Assembly: GCA_024138015.1 (NCBI GenBank)
Contig: JAMXBB010000004.1
Location: 80,883,613 to 80,947,612, forward strand
Direction: 5' to 3'
Length of the DNA: 64,000 nucleotides
From: Lumnitzera littorea
Taxonomy: Eukaryota > Streptophyta > Magnoliopsida > Myrtales > Combretaceae
Shown here: positions 47,513 to 58,230 of the stretch, piece by piece
How the letters are laid out: the number at the start of each line of letters is the position of its first letter
Numbering within the stretch: position 1 is the stretch's first letter
The notes under the pieces: generated by a model
Databases searched by the model: none
The model's input: the letters and a program-made list of their open reading frames with translations, nothing else
What the model was told of the DNA's origin: nothing
Position numbers and translations under genes: made by a program

Positions 47513-48349
47513 TGATAGGAATCAACCCCCTAGACTAATCACATAAAGCCAAGCTAGAGGGCTTTAAGGGCTCATATGGAAAATACTAACTCTAAGCCAT
47601 AATGAAGATGGGGACTCCTATCCCAATCCGACCTCCTGCCAACCTGTTTGTCTGATCCTCACGTATATCCAACATGCTCCTACTCAGTTGTGAAGTCTTG
47701 ATCTAGAAGGTAACCCAAGAAAGGTTAATTAAGTCGAGCTCTCCAACCGACCACTGGTACCTAACTCCAATTCAGCTGACTTCCTAACCAGACTGATTGG
47801 TTCCCAACCCGATCTAGATCAGGTCAGCCCTTGACCACCAGCACCTCTTATTTCTACCTATGTTGTATCATACTCTTGACGTACAACCATTAAGTGTTAC
47901 GTACATTCTAACACAACATTTTAGAATGATTCTTTCTTTTCTATAATGAATATTCTTTATCCTTTTTAGCATGATTCGTGTAACGTAATTGTAAAATACC
48001 CTTTTTATCTTTTCATACATGTAAAATAACTCTAATAGGCAAGTATATAAACCCCCACTTTCCTTGTACGCAGACATCTAACTTTCAATATAGAATTATT
48101 CACTTTGAACAACCTTAGTATTCCTATTATCATTTAACTTTTATCTATTCTCTTTAGCAAGGAGTAGTGGCGAGTGACCTTTCAATTCGTACCGGTGCAT
48201 CATATTTGGCAGATTATTAGTCGAGTAGGATCGAGTGGTGTGTCATATCTATTCAGTAGTTACTCTAACTTTGCTAGCTACTTTTTTGTTTTCCTTTTAG
48301 TTTGTTCATTGTAGTGTTTCTCCATGTATCTAACCTCGAAGATGCATCA
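47513..48349 (+). repeat. 3' LTR of element C
   Basis: TGATAGGAATCAACC...GATGCATCA, perfect TG/CA ends. It aligns end to end with 41792-42638. Element B integrase coding resumes at the next bases. Confidence 0.88.
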
Positions 48350-49650
48350 CCGACACTCTTTCTCGTTGTCATACCCTTATCACAACATTGCAAGCCAAGG
48401 TATTAAGCTTTGGCACTCTATTTAATCAGTATGAGCATGATCCATATTTTGGGCCCCTAATAGCTAAGTGCATTGTTGGAGGAGTTGTAGGTGGATTCTA
48501 CTTGAATCAGGGTTTCCTAATGAAGGGCAAGCAGGTCTGTGTGCCAAGTGGTTCGGCAAGAGAATTACTTGTCTAAGAAGCTCATGCTAGGGGTTTAGTT
48601 GGCTATTTTAGGGATAAGAAGATGATTGAGATATTGAAAGAACATTTCTACTAGCCTAGGATAATAAAAGATGTGCATCGAATTCTAAAGAGGTGCGGGT
48701 ATGTAAACATGTAAAAGGAAAGAGAGAGCTAATGGAGAGTACGTACCCCTACCTATACCAGAGCGGCTGTAGATCGACCTAAGCATGGATTTCATGCTCG
48801 GCCTTACCTAAACATCGAGAAGACATAACTTAATCATGGTGGTGGTCGATTGGTTTAATAAGATGAGCTACTCCATTCCTTGCCATAGAACTAATGATGC
48901 TTTATTCATCACTAGCCTTTTTTTTGTAGGAAATTGTGTAACTACATGGAATATTGAGAAGTATTGTGTATGACCGTGACTCAAAATTCACAAGCTTCTT
49001 TTGGAGGATGCTGTGGAAGAAGTTTAGCACTACGCTCATATTCAGTACTTCTTGCCACCCCCAAATAGAAGGCCAAACTAAAGTTGTAAACAAGACAATC
49101 AACAACCTCTTGTGAGTAGCTGTTAGGAAGAATTTGCTTTGTTGGGATTTATGCTTACTTGTCATTGAGTTTACCTATAACCACTCCACTTATAGCTTGA
49201 CGGGAAAATCTCCATTTGAGGTCATTTATAGACTTAACCCAAACTTATCTTTGGATTGAATTATTAATTCGATTACACAAGGGGAAAGCCAACTAGGCCG
49301 ACAACGAGTTGAGGAATTCCATAAGTTGCGTTAGAGAGTTGCCAAACAATTGGCCAAGACTGTAACTCGACAAAAGGAACAAGGAAGCCGAGGAAGGAGA
49401 TAAGTCATTTACACCCCTGGAGACCTTATTTGGGTCCATCTTAGTAAGGAATGTTTCCCTAGTAGGAGGGCGAACAAACTATCTCTCGAAGCAAATGGAC
49501 CTTACAAGATCCTTAGGCGTATTAATGACAATGCCTATGAGGTTAAGCTGCTCAAAGGGTACGTCATGTCTACCACATTCAACGTTGCTAACCTGACTCC
49601 CATTATGCTAGATGACAACGAAGATCATGATTTGAAGGCAAATCTCCAAT
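48350..49650 (+). pseudogene. Integrase of element B (resumed after C)
   Basis: DTLSRCHTLITTLQAKVLSF, NQYEHDPYFGPLI and YLNQGFLMKGKQVCVPSG (48350-48576), then DLSMDFMLGL with the first catalytic Asp intact (about 48776-48806) and VVVDWFNKMSYSIPCHRTND. C-terminal: FNVANLTPIMLDDNEDHDLK near 49.6 kb and CLKGLQSLT-stop-RILSH (49700-49745). Interrupted by stops and shifts. Confidence 0.88.
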
Positions 49651-49759
49651 AATCCTAGGGAGTTGATAGGTTACCGACCATTGGTTTGCATACTCACGTA
49701 TGCCTTAAGGGCCTCCAATCCCTTACTTAAAGAATTCTCTCTCATTAGCTTGCCAATGA

Positions 49760-50121
49760 CGAGAAACAATGCATAGAAGGTGGATGGCTAAATTCCCTAA
49801 GAGCATTGAGTTGTTATAATATGCTCTGTTCTCTTTCTTATGCCAAAGTTGACTATCCTCTAGCTAAGGGCTCCATGCCAAGTGATCTAACCTTCAACTG
49901 CCAATAGTTCTTGCCGAATAATTAATGCTAGCTTCTTCTTAGCTGAGTACTCCTCTCTCAACCTCCTTCTAACTCTCATAGCATTACTTCTCACCTTGAC
50001 CTCTTTGTTGCCACAACTTCTTAATTCCTCTTGCCTGCTGTGATCAGAGAATCTTTATACAGAACCAATGTTGTGCTACCACCTATCCATTGCATTTGAT
50101 ACTGTACTATTTTCCCCTTAA
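49760..50121 (+). repeat. Truncated 3' LTR of element B
   Basis: Non-coding sequence after the integrase tail, ended by insertion of E at 50122. The left target duplication of E would be CTTAA (50117-50121); its partner is outside the window. Confidence 0.45.
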
Positions 50122-52671
50122 TGCCAAGCCTGTTTTTCATCCTCTCGATTCTTTTAGAAAATTAGGTTTTCTTTAAACCGATCAGTACTAAACCCTTACC
50201 CATCTAGTATTGACCCTCAACTAAGGTTTAAAGAAAATCGTTTTTTTAATTTAAAAAGGTGTTGGAGTCACCACCCAATCGGAGTCAGGAAAAAGAGGTT
50301 AAGTTATACCTAATTTGGTGGATTGATTATAACTTAGCTGCCGATCTATCAATTAAAACCAATTTTTTATTGAAAACCAGAGATTTACGTTCGAGGACTA
50401 GGAATTTTAAACCCTTGTGAGTACCATCGACTTTCCAAAATTAGAAATAAACTTAAAAATCATCTTTTAATTTTGAAAGACAAGACTTAATTTAATTACT
50501 CTAATTGGATAAACAAAACAATCTAAACTAAAAGGAAAAAGGGAAATTAGGTTTTTTTGTTTTTTACCATCACCTTGTAGGTGCTTACGTATGTTCTATT
50601 CGGGATTAGACGTGCATAGTTCTTTTAATGAAAACTTTAGTGGGTTGAGTTGATTTCAGTTTTTTAAAACAACTGGGTTTATGTTTTTACCCATTTTGAT
50701 TTATTTAAAAATTTTCTAAAAGGTCCTAAATTGGTTTTCATTTTTAGAAATTCTAGATGATCCTAATTTGAAAAATGGTTGATTTATTTTTATTTTTTAA
50801 AATCAATTTTTCTAAGTGATAAAATAATTTATTTCCTATTGCACTTCTTTCCTTTCTTTTTTTTTTTGTTATTACATTTATACAAAAAAAAAACTAAAGA
50901 AAAAGAAATGAATAAAATAAATAAATAAAAATAAAATAGAAATAGGATTGGAGTTGGTTTGGACTAGGAGAGACACGGGTCGAATTGGATCTCGGATCTC
51001 GGGTCAGGTTAGATACGTAGATTGGGTCGGGTTGGGTCGGATGCATAGGTCAGATTCTACTATCTTCAATACAGCGGTGGTTTAGGGTTGATTCCGACTG
51101 ATTTGGTGGCTAAATCGAGGGGGTAAGCAGTTTTTTGTGAGTTTTGGATTGGAAATAGGGGGGGGGGGTAAGTTCAATGCTGTGGCTTGGGGTGGTCATT
51201 TGGTAGTTATAGGAAGTAGGGTTAGCAGTGGTGTTTAGGCGGCGCGCGACATAGCTGTTGAAGGCTAATGGTTGGTTAAGATGGGGGTTTTAGAGGTTGG
51301 AGAGAGTCGTGGTGAGTTAGTTTTGCTCCATTGTGGTGGTTAAGATAATGTTTAGAGTTAAGGGTCGCGATGGTTAAGCTTAGGTAGCGGCGAACTTGGT
51401 GGCATTGCTAGGGGGCATGGTAGAGGTTGAAAGGAGTTAAGTTAGGGAGCTGATGGTGTGAGGAAGCTAGTGAGGGTGGTAGCTCTGCTCAAAGTCGAGT
51501 AGTGAGAAAGAATTGAAGAAATAGAGAGAGCCACGGTTAGAGAGAGAAAATGAGAGAGAAAGAGTTTGTCAAGTGATTTTACTAGTTGTGTGTGGTCGTG
51601 TATCCCCCATGATCACCCTCGATACCCTTTATATACTTGAAATTAGCCTAGAAATGTAGAAAGTTCAAATCAGAGTTGAATGAGAAAAACCGAAATTTAA
51701 GTTTTTCTCCAATTTTTGAAGCTTGGTTTAACTAAGTTAAAGTATAAATTTAGACATGTTCTTGATTACTATTAACACTAGGTCATGTCTAGTTTGCAGT
51801 TTTGCCATTGATTTGGTGAAATTGCAACAAGAAAAGGTCCAAAATTCATGTTAAAGTGGGCAGTTCGAAGAGGAAAGCGTTGAAAATTTGGAGAAAGACA
51901 AGGGAAATAAAAGGAAAGAGAAGAAAATGAAGGGAAAAGGAAAGATGAGGAGTGAAAAAATAGGTTGAAGTGTCATCACGTCAATCGTGTTGGCCAACCC
52001 CGACATACTACGTATCATTCATGACACGTACCATGCCATGTAGCTAATATGTGGTGATACATTAGCAGCTCATCCAATCATGTCCTGCTACATGTTAGGA
52101 CACATGGCACAATCAAATTCTGATACGTAGTAGTCTCTGATGTGATTGAAAACAAAAAGAAGAAAATAGCCTCCCTACTTTTCCTAAGCTTCAAACCCAA
52201 GACATTATGCTCAATGCTAATATTATGTCCATATGCTTAACCGTCAAGTTGTTGGCTTGTGCCTTATCCATATGTACAACCTAGGCTAGATTTAAATCTA
52301 AGTCCAAGTTTAACAGCCCAACTTTTAAACCAAAATTAAAATTAAAAATCTATCTTAACAACATGCTATTTTCAAAAATCTTTTACTTGATTTTAATTTT
52401 TCTATTTTTTTTGTAATTTTTTGAATTTCCAAATTTTTTAACTTCATTTTCTAACTTTTTTACTTTTTAGGGCTTCTTTCTGAAATTTCTTATTTTTGAA
52501 ATTTTTGTATTTTCCCATGATCCTTATTTTTTTCTAAATTTCTTAATTTTTTTAGGTTTTCTTTGATTTCCTTATGTTTTTTTTATTTTTTCTGATTTAG
52601 GGCCTAAAGAGAAAAGAAAGAAAAATAAAAATAAAAATAAAAATAAAAGGGGCAAAAATTAGGTGTTTACA
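50122..52671 (-). repeat. 3' LTR of element E
   Basis: On the plus strand TGCCAAGCCTG...TAGGTGTTTACA, so the element strand starts TGTAAACACCTAATTTTTGC, like D's LTR. It aligns from its left end with 63441 onward. It includes an unusually G-rich, Thr/Gly-type section (50940-51560) with G-runs, and (AAAAT)n near the right end (52621-52648). Confidence 0.85.
51625..51636 (-). promoter_or_regulatory. TATA box in E's 3' LTR
   Basis: The complement is GTATATAAAGGG, about 1.04 kb from the LTR start. The partner LTR region is outside the window. Confidence 0.45.
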
Positions 52672-52686
52672 GTTACCCCTTTTTAT
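52672..52686 (-). other. Polypurine tract of element E
   Basis: The complement reads AAAAAGGGGTAAC immediately before the LTR start TGTAAAC. Position and composition fit the plus-strand primer. Confidence 0.6.
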
Positions 52687-52773
52687 AGCAAAGAATAAAA
52701 CTTTGCCACAAAGACAAAGAGACCCTATTTTTGCCCTCAAGATGACTAAAACAACTATAGCTATCATAAAATT

Positions 52774-53791
52774 GATCTGGATGAAGAAAAGAAACCTAGT
52801 TGTGCCTCTTTAGGCTCATTAACTTAGGTAGAAGTGCCCCTAATGGACAAACGATCTTGTACTGGAATTGATCTAAAACTAGGTCGTATCTCAATAGGCT
52901 TACAAACCAAGATGGGAGCATCTCTAAGGTATAAACAATCTTAAACTACGATCGATCTAAAACTTGGTTGTGCCTCATTAAGCTCACTAACTTAAGTGGG
53001 AGTGTCTCTCAGGGATTAGCAACCCTAAATAGGATTGATCTAAAATCTGGTTGTGCCTCACTAGGCTCACTAACCTAGGCGAGAGCATCTTTCGAAGACT
53101 AGCAACACTAAAATGGGATTGATCTAAAACCTAGTCATACCTCACTAGGCTCACTAACCTAAGTGGGAACATTTCTTGAGGACTAACAACCTTAAAATGG
53201 GATTAATCTAAAACCTAGTTGTGCCTCACTAAGTTTACTAACCTAGGCGGGAGCATCTCTTAGGGACTAACAACCCTAAAATGGAATTGATCTAAAACCT
53301 GGTTGTGTCTTATAAGGCTCACTAACCTAAGCGAAAGCATCTTTCGGGGACTAGTAACCGTAAAATGGAATCGATCTATAACCTAGTTGTGCTTCACAAG
53401 GCTTACTAACCTAGGCAGGAGCATCATTCGGAGACTAGCAACCCTAAATGGGATTGATCTAAAACCTAGTTGTGCCTCATAAGGCTTACCAACCTAGGAG
53501 GGAGCGTCTCTTGGGGACTAGCAACCCTAAAATGGGATCGATCTAAAACCTGGTTGTGCCTCATAAAGTTCACTAACCTAAGTGGGAGCATTTCTTGAGG
53601 ACTAGCAACTCTAAAATGGGATCGATCTAAAACCCGGTCATGCCTCATAAGACTCACTAACCTAGGCAAAAGCACCTCTCGGAGATGAGTAACCCTAAAA
53701 TGAGATTGATCTAAAACCTAGTTGTGCCTCATAAGGCTTACTAACCTAGGTAGGAGCGTCTTTCGGGGATTAATAACCCTAAAATGGACTT
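52774..53791. repeat. 84-bp tandem array, 12 units, in E's 3' untranslated region
   Basis: The landmark GATCTAAAAC (or a variant) recurs at 52870, 52954, 53037, 53121, 53205, 53289, 53373, 53456, 53540, 53624 and 53708, a period of 83-84 bp; a more diverged first unit starts near 52774. Units contain GTGCCTCAC(T/A)AGGCTCACTAACCTA-like and CTAGCAACCCTAAAATGGGA-like segments. The period is a multiple of three, so an open frame of 28-residue repeats (53466-53675, minus) arises. I treat this as a by-product. Confidence 0.95.
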
Positions 53792-54650
53792 AATGTAGTA
53801 TCTTAAGGAACCAACTAAGAGAAGTGGCCCCTGAAACTTAGTGATTAGAGGGAAATGTCCTATAGGCTTGCTTGAAGGAAATTTGGTGAATAGAGGGACC
53901 CTACGAATTAGAAGGATGAACCGAGTTGGGATCGTGTCTTCAAAGGTTGACTAAACACTAAATGCAAAAAGTGAATGCCTTATGGGTTGGTTAAAAAAGA
54001 TTGTTGGAACTAAAAAAGAAAAATGGTCTAAATGCAAGTATAAGGTTCAAAAATCGGTGTTCTAATACTATGTGGAAATATTTACCTGGCCTTTGTCGTT
54101 AGCACCTAAACCATCAAACCTTTTTAAAAAGCCCCCATTAGAAATTACTGACTCCTGTTTTAGTCTCTTGTTATCAACCTAGATGTTCTCGATGTATAAC
54201 ATTCGAGACTTTGTTGATTCTTTTGGAGAAGTCATGGAAATTAACCCGATGTTGAAAAACCACCCATTGTTTTTATCTCTTCAAAACTTTTATGAACCAA
54301 AAGCCGTATTCTTATCTACTATGATTGCTTACTTAGGTTTTGCATTCCCCTAAAAAATAGACAATAAAGCTCCCTATTGAGGGGGATCAATCTATAATAA
54401 AGTATTTTAAAGAATTTTTTTAATTACCAATGTTCTAGATCTCATTCCTTAACTCCTCTCATGTTTACAGTATATGGGTTCAATTAAATGGCATAAAGGG
54501 AATCAGACATTTCCATGGAGAAAGTGATTATTCCAATAACGACAATATCTAAGGATACCAAGTTTGCTTGTAGATAATGAAAATTAGACCACAATGACAT
54601 TCAAAATGACTAGCATTTTTGTGTTTTGAGCAAAATTTCCACTAACTTCT
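53792..54650 (-). other. E sequence between tandem array and pol, nothing recognised
   Basis: AT-rich, no repeats or protein similarity apparent. It would be the 3' untranslated region just after the integrase stop. Confidence 0.5.
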
Positions 54651-55985
54651 TATGAATAGTGCAATTTTATAATATCCTCATTTATAGGGTCTCTCAATTC
54701 TAAACCATCCACTTAGGGACAAAATCAAAACCCCTCCTGATAACACTCACTTCATGACATAAGGAACCCCATAATTGGGAGTAAATTTCCCTCTAGAGTC
54801 TTATACGTTGGGAATAGCTTTTCTTAACACCAAATCTCCTTCTTTGAGGTTCTGGGGTTGTACCCTTTCATTGAAGGCCTAAGCCATTCTTTGTTGATAA
54901 CATTGATTATGACACAAGGCTGTCAATCTCCTTTCATCAATCAGATTTAGCTACTCGATGCGTTTCTTTACCCAATCAGCTTCGTCCAATTGTGTTTCTC
55001 ATAGTACCTTAAACGATAGGATCTTAACCTCTATTGGTAATACTACTTCAGTGTCATATACTAAAAAGTATGGTGTTGCCCTAATCGACATTTTGATGGA
55101 AGTCTGATAGGCTATGAGTGCGAATGGTAACATCTCATGCCGGTCCTTATATGTAATAGCCATTTTTTCAATGATTCTTTTGAGGTTTTTGTTGGCTACT
55201 TCAACGGCTCCATTCATTTGGGGTCGATAAGGAGTAGAGTTGTTGTAAATGACCCGGAACTATCAACACAATTCTGACATAAGCTTGTTGTTGAGATTGG
55301 TACCATTGTTAGTGATGATCATTTCCGGAGTCCCGTATTGAGCTAAGATGTCTCTCTTGATGAACTTAACTATGACCCCTTTAGTAACACTCGAGTAAGA
55401 AAAAGCTTAAACCCATTTGCTAAAGCAATCAATGGCTACTAGTATAAAGCCATGCCTATTGGATGCTTTAGGAGTGATAGGGTCGATAATATCTATGCCC
55501 CATATTGAGAAAGGCCATGGTGTTGAGAGGGGATGTAATTCCTAAGGCGAGGCGTTTATCTTATTTCCATAAACTTGGCATAAATGACATTGCCTAACGT
55601 GTTTGATGAAATCACTTTCCATTATTGACTAATAATACCTAGCCTCATGATTTTCTTCGCCAACATGTATCCATTCATGTGAAGGCCACATACTCCTTCA
55701 TGTACTTCTTTCATTAACTTCTTAGCTTCTTTGTCATCTACACACCTTAAGAGTGTATCGTCAAATGAGTGTTGGTAGAAGGTGGACTTGCTTACTAAGA
55801 ATTGAGTGGTTAATCTCCTAATCATCTTTCTATCCTTTTTCTCGGCCTCTTTAGGGTATGCGCTATGTTGTAGGAACGTCTTAACATCATGGTACCACGG
55901 TTTTTGGTTGTTAATATCCTCGATTGATAGGCAAAAGGTAGGCTTATTTTCAATTTCAATAGTAAGAGGTTGAATATCGACTCCA
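54651..55985 (-). pseudogene. Integrase of element E
   Basis: KKLMKEVHEGVCGLHMNGYM (zinc finger, about 55660-55730), HVRQCHLCQVYGNK, WGIDIIDPITPKASNRHGF with first Asp present, then IITNNGTNLNNK where the second catalytic Asp is Asn (complement of 55318-55320), and MNGAVEVANKNLKRIIEKM with the Glu present. The C-terminus includes LKEGDLVLRKAIPN near 54.83 kb and VLSGGVLILS near 54.73 kb. It is less decayed than in other elements here. Confidence 0.9.
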
Positions 55986-56400
55986 CCAGATATGTAGATC
56001 ATAGATGCTAGCATAGCTAAAGCATCAGCAAATTGATTATGAGTTCTCAGTACGTGATTGAAGGTGATTTCTTTGAAATTCTCCATCAATTTAGTCAAGT
56101 GCCAGCGATAAGGTACCAGCTTAGGATCTTTAGTTTTATACTCTCCTCAAGCTTGGCTAATAATGAGTGAAAAGTCCCCATATACTTTTAATTCTTGAAT
56201 GTCTTTATCTAGGGCCATCTTGAGTCTCATGATGTACGCTTTATATTCAACAATATTATTAGTGTATGGGAAAATGAGCCTTATGGCCATAGGATATTGA
56301 ATACCTTTAAGGGAAATTAGTATTGCTCCAATCCCATACCTAGACAAGTTAGCTGCACCATCAAAGAACATTTTTCATTTTGGTAGCTCGTCATCCTCTC
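55986..56400 (-). pseudogene. Archaeal-type RNase H (second RNase H) of element E
   Basis: MFFDGAANLSRYGIGAILIS, NNIVEYKAYIMRL and LKVYGDFSLIISQ (56147-56371), then THNQFADALAMLAS near 56.03 kb. The four acidic residues expected of the active site (D in FDGA, E in EYKA, D in YGDF, D in ADAL) are all visible. A second RNase H of this type after the gypsy RNase H is diagnostic of the Tat lineage. One stop lies between the two segments. Confidence 0.9.
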
Positions 56401-56499
56401 CTTTATCAGAGTTTCCCTCAACCTCTAAGACATCCTTATTAGGGAAATTGATTTGTACCTCTTAGGGAGTGCTGTTGGAGGGATTTTCTGCCAACTGAT

Positions 56500-57000
56500 C
56501 TACCAAAGCTTACCCCTTGACTGAATTCTGATTCACGTATGTAATGTCAAACTTTGATAGCAGCATTTGCCATTTTGAGATTCTACCAATTAAGACTAGT
56601 TTGTCTACCAAATACTTCAAGGGATCGTATTGATTCAGCAATTCAACCTGGTAGTAGAGAGTGTATTGTTTGAGTTAATGCATTATCTAGACCAAAGCAC
56701 AATAAGTTCTTTTAATCTCTAAATATTTCTACTCCCCTTTAGTAAATTTCTTACTCAAGTAGTACACAGCCCGTTCCTTCCCTTCCTTATCCTTGTGGCT
56801 AAGCATGGACCCCATAGACTCTGGTAATATTGTCAAGTATAGGAATAAAGGCTTCCTAGGTTTTGGAGCTACTAGAATTGGAGGCTTCATGAGGTATTCT
56901 TTGATTGTTGTAAAGGCCAGCTCGCACTCTTCGTCCCAGTTGAACTTAGCATTCTTTTTTAGCAACTTAAACAAAAGATGGCACTTGTATGTAAGTTAGG
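56500..57000 (-). pseudogene. Gypsy RNase H and tether of element E
   Basis: FKLLKKNAKFNWDEECELAF, KPPILVAPKPRKPLFLYLTI and KERAVYYLSKKFTKGE (56729-56974). A degraded tether, ISKWQMLLSKFDITYVNQNS, is near 56.56 kb. In Tat elements this domain is often degenerate; the usual first Asp is not evident here. Confidence 0.85.
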
Positions 57001-58078
57001 ATATGAACTGAGTTATATTATTTAAACGACCCAACAAACCTTTGATTTCTTTGAGTGTGCATGGTAGGGATAGGTCAACTATCACTTTGACTTTATCAGG
57101 GTACACTTCGATACCCCTTTGGCTAATTATAAAACCTAATAATTTCCCTAAAGTCACTCTGAAATTACATTTCACTGGTTTGAGCTTTAGTTAGAATTTT
57201 CTTAACCTATCAAATAATCTCCTTAGATTTTTCACATGATTTTCTCCTTCCTTAGACTTGGCAATCATATCATCAACATATACTTCAACTTCTTTGTGTA
57301 TCATGTCATAAAAGATTGTTACCATGGCCCTTTGGTAAGTTGCCCTGGCATTTTTGAGTTTAAAAGGCATCACTTTGTAGCAAAACGTACCCCAAGTTGT
57401 GATGAACGTTGTCTTGGTTTTAGCTTCTTCAGCCATTCAGATTTGGTTATATTTGGAAAATCCATCCATGAAAGAGAAAATATGGTTTCCAATTGTGTTA
57501 TCAACCAAGACATCGATATGGGGCAAGGGAAAATTATCTTTAGGGGGTTGCTTGATTAAGGTCTTGAAAGTCCATCCACACTCTAACTTTTCCTTTCTTC
57601 TTCATTACGGGTACGATGTTAGCCACCTACTCGAGATAATCAGATATCTCGATAAAACTGACCTCCAGTAATTTTCTAACTTCTTCATTGATTTTCAATA
57701 GAACATCTGGTCAGAATCTTCTTAACTTTTGTATCTTAAGTTTAATATCCTCTCGTATAGGTAAACGATGGACTACGATCGATGGATCTAATCCGGGCAT
57801 GTCTTCATAAGACCATGCGAATATGTCTTAGTATTCGAATAGTAATGTGGTCATCTCTGCCCTTTGATCTTCTTTCAAATTTCCCCCAATCTTCAATACC
57901 TTAGGGTTGTCATTGGTCCCGACATTAATTATCTCTGTTGGCTTATCAATAGAAATTTTACTTATTTCATGTTTTTGCTAACTTTCTTGCATGTCATTAT
58001 GGTCATTGACATCACTTCCGATGACTAACCAAATAGAGCTGAAAGTGATATCAATGGCCTTTATTCAAATCGTAGGAT
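57001..58078 (-). pseudogene. Reverse transcriptase of element E
   Basis: N-terminal: DIFAWSYEDMPGLDPSIVVH near 57.8 kb. Palm: FSFMDGFSKYNQI with the first Asp, then KTTFITTWGTFCYKVMPFKL and EVEVYVDDMIAKSKEGENHV (57191-57436). The YVDD box is intact. A 82-codon frame covers the palm without interruption; other stretches have stops near 57.6 and 57.85 kb. Confidence 0.9.
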
Positions 58079-58230
58079 CTGGAGAAAAAAAAAGTATGTA
58101 AAAGTGTAAGTAAGGTAGGAGTAAAGGGAAAAGAAACTAATTTTATTAAGGAGAACTCTCTTTCGAATACAATCATTTGAAGAATAGAGTTAACTTATTA
58201 CAAAATACTGGATCATGATTCATCCTTTAC
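58079..58230 (-). other. Candidate intron between protease and RT of element E
   Basis: On the minus strand the protease-side frame is open up to SSLG and hits a stop only inside GTAAAG, a good donor (GT at 58230-58229). About 150 bp on is TTTTTTTTTCTCCAG, a strong acceptor (AG at 58080-58079). Ogre elements are known to have an intron at this place. Joining as drawn leaves the RT frame one base out, so either a small indel has occurred or the donor is different. Confidence 0.4.

Larger units (their letters stand above)
41792..48349 (+). mobile_element. Element C: complete chromovirus-like Ty3/gypsy nested in B
   Basis: 6.56 kb with LTRs of about 847 and 837 bp, tRNA-Met type primer site, then gag-protease-RT-RNase H-integrase on the plus strand. 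It sits exactly between RNase H and integrase of B. No target duplication is readable and about eight codons of B are missing at the junction, so bases were lost at or after insertion. All ORFs are broken and the RT box is YFDG. Confidence 0.88.
38996..50121 (+). mobile_element. Element B: chromovirus-like Ty3/gypsy, 5'-truncated and split by C
   Basis: Plus strand: gag (39.0-39.8 kb), protease, RT, RNase H to 41791, then element C, then integrase (48350-49650) and a short LTR piece cut off by element E at 50121. The RNase H-integrase tether is interrupted by C: IKYR before and DTLSRCHTLITTLQ after. No 5' LTR is seen; sequence left of 38996 is unrecognised. Pol motifs match J closely. Confidence 0.85.

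Noticed and set aside
53466..53675. Open frame of 28-residue repeats that might be a repeat protein
   Set aside because: It arises because the 84-bp tandem unit is a multiple of three. It lies in the 3' untranslated region of E, on the antisense or sense of non-coding repeats, and covers only part of the array.
52774..53791. CRISPR-like array
   Set aside because: Units are 84 bp and similar over their whole length with no unique spacers; the context is a plant retrotransposon.
57236..57671. Plus-strand open frames of 90-107 codons
   Set aside because: They are antisense to the conserved RT of E, whose minus-strand reading matches known motifs.
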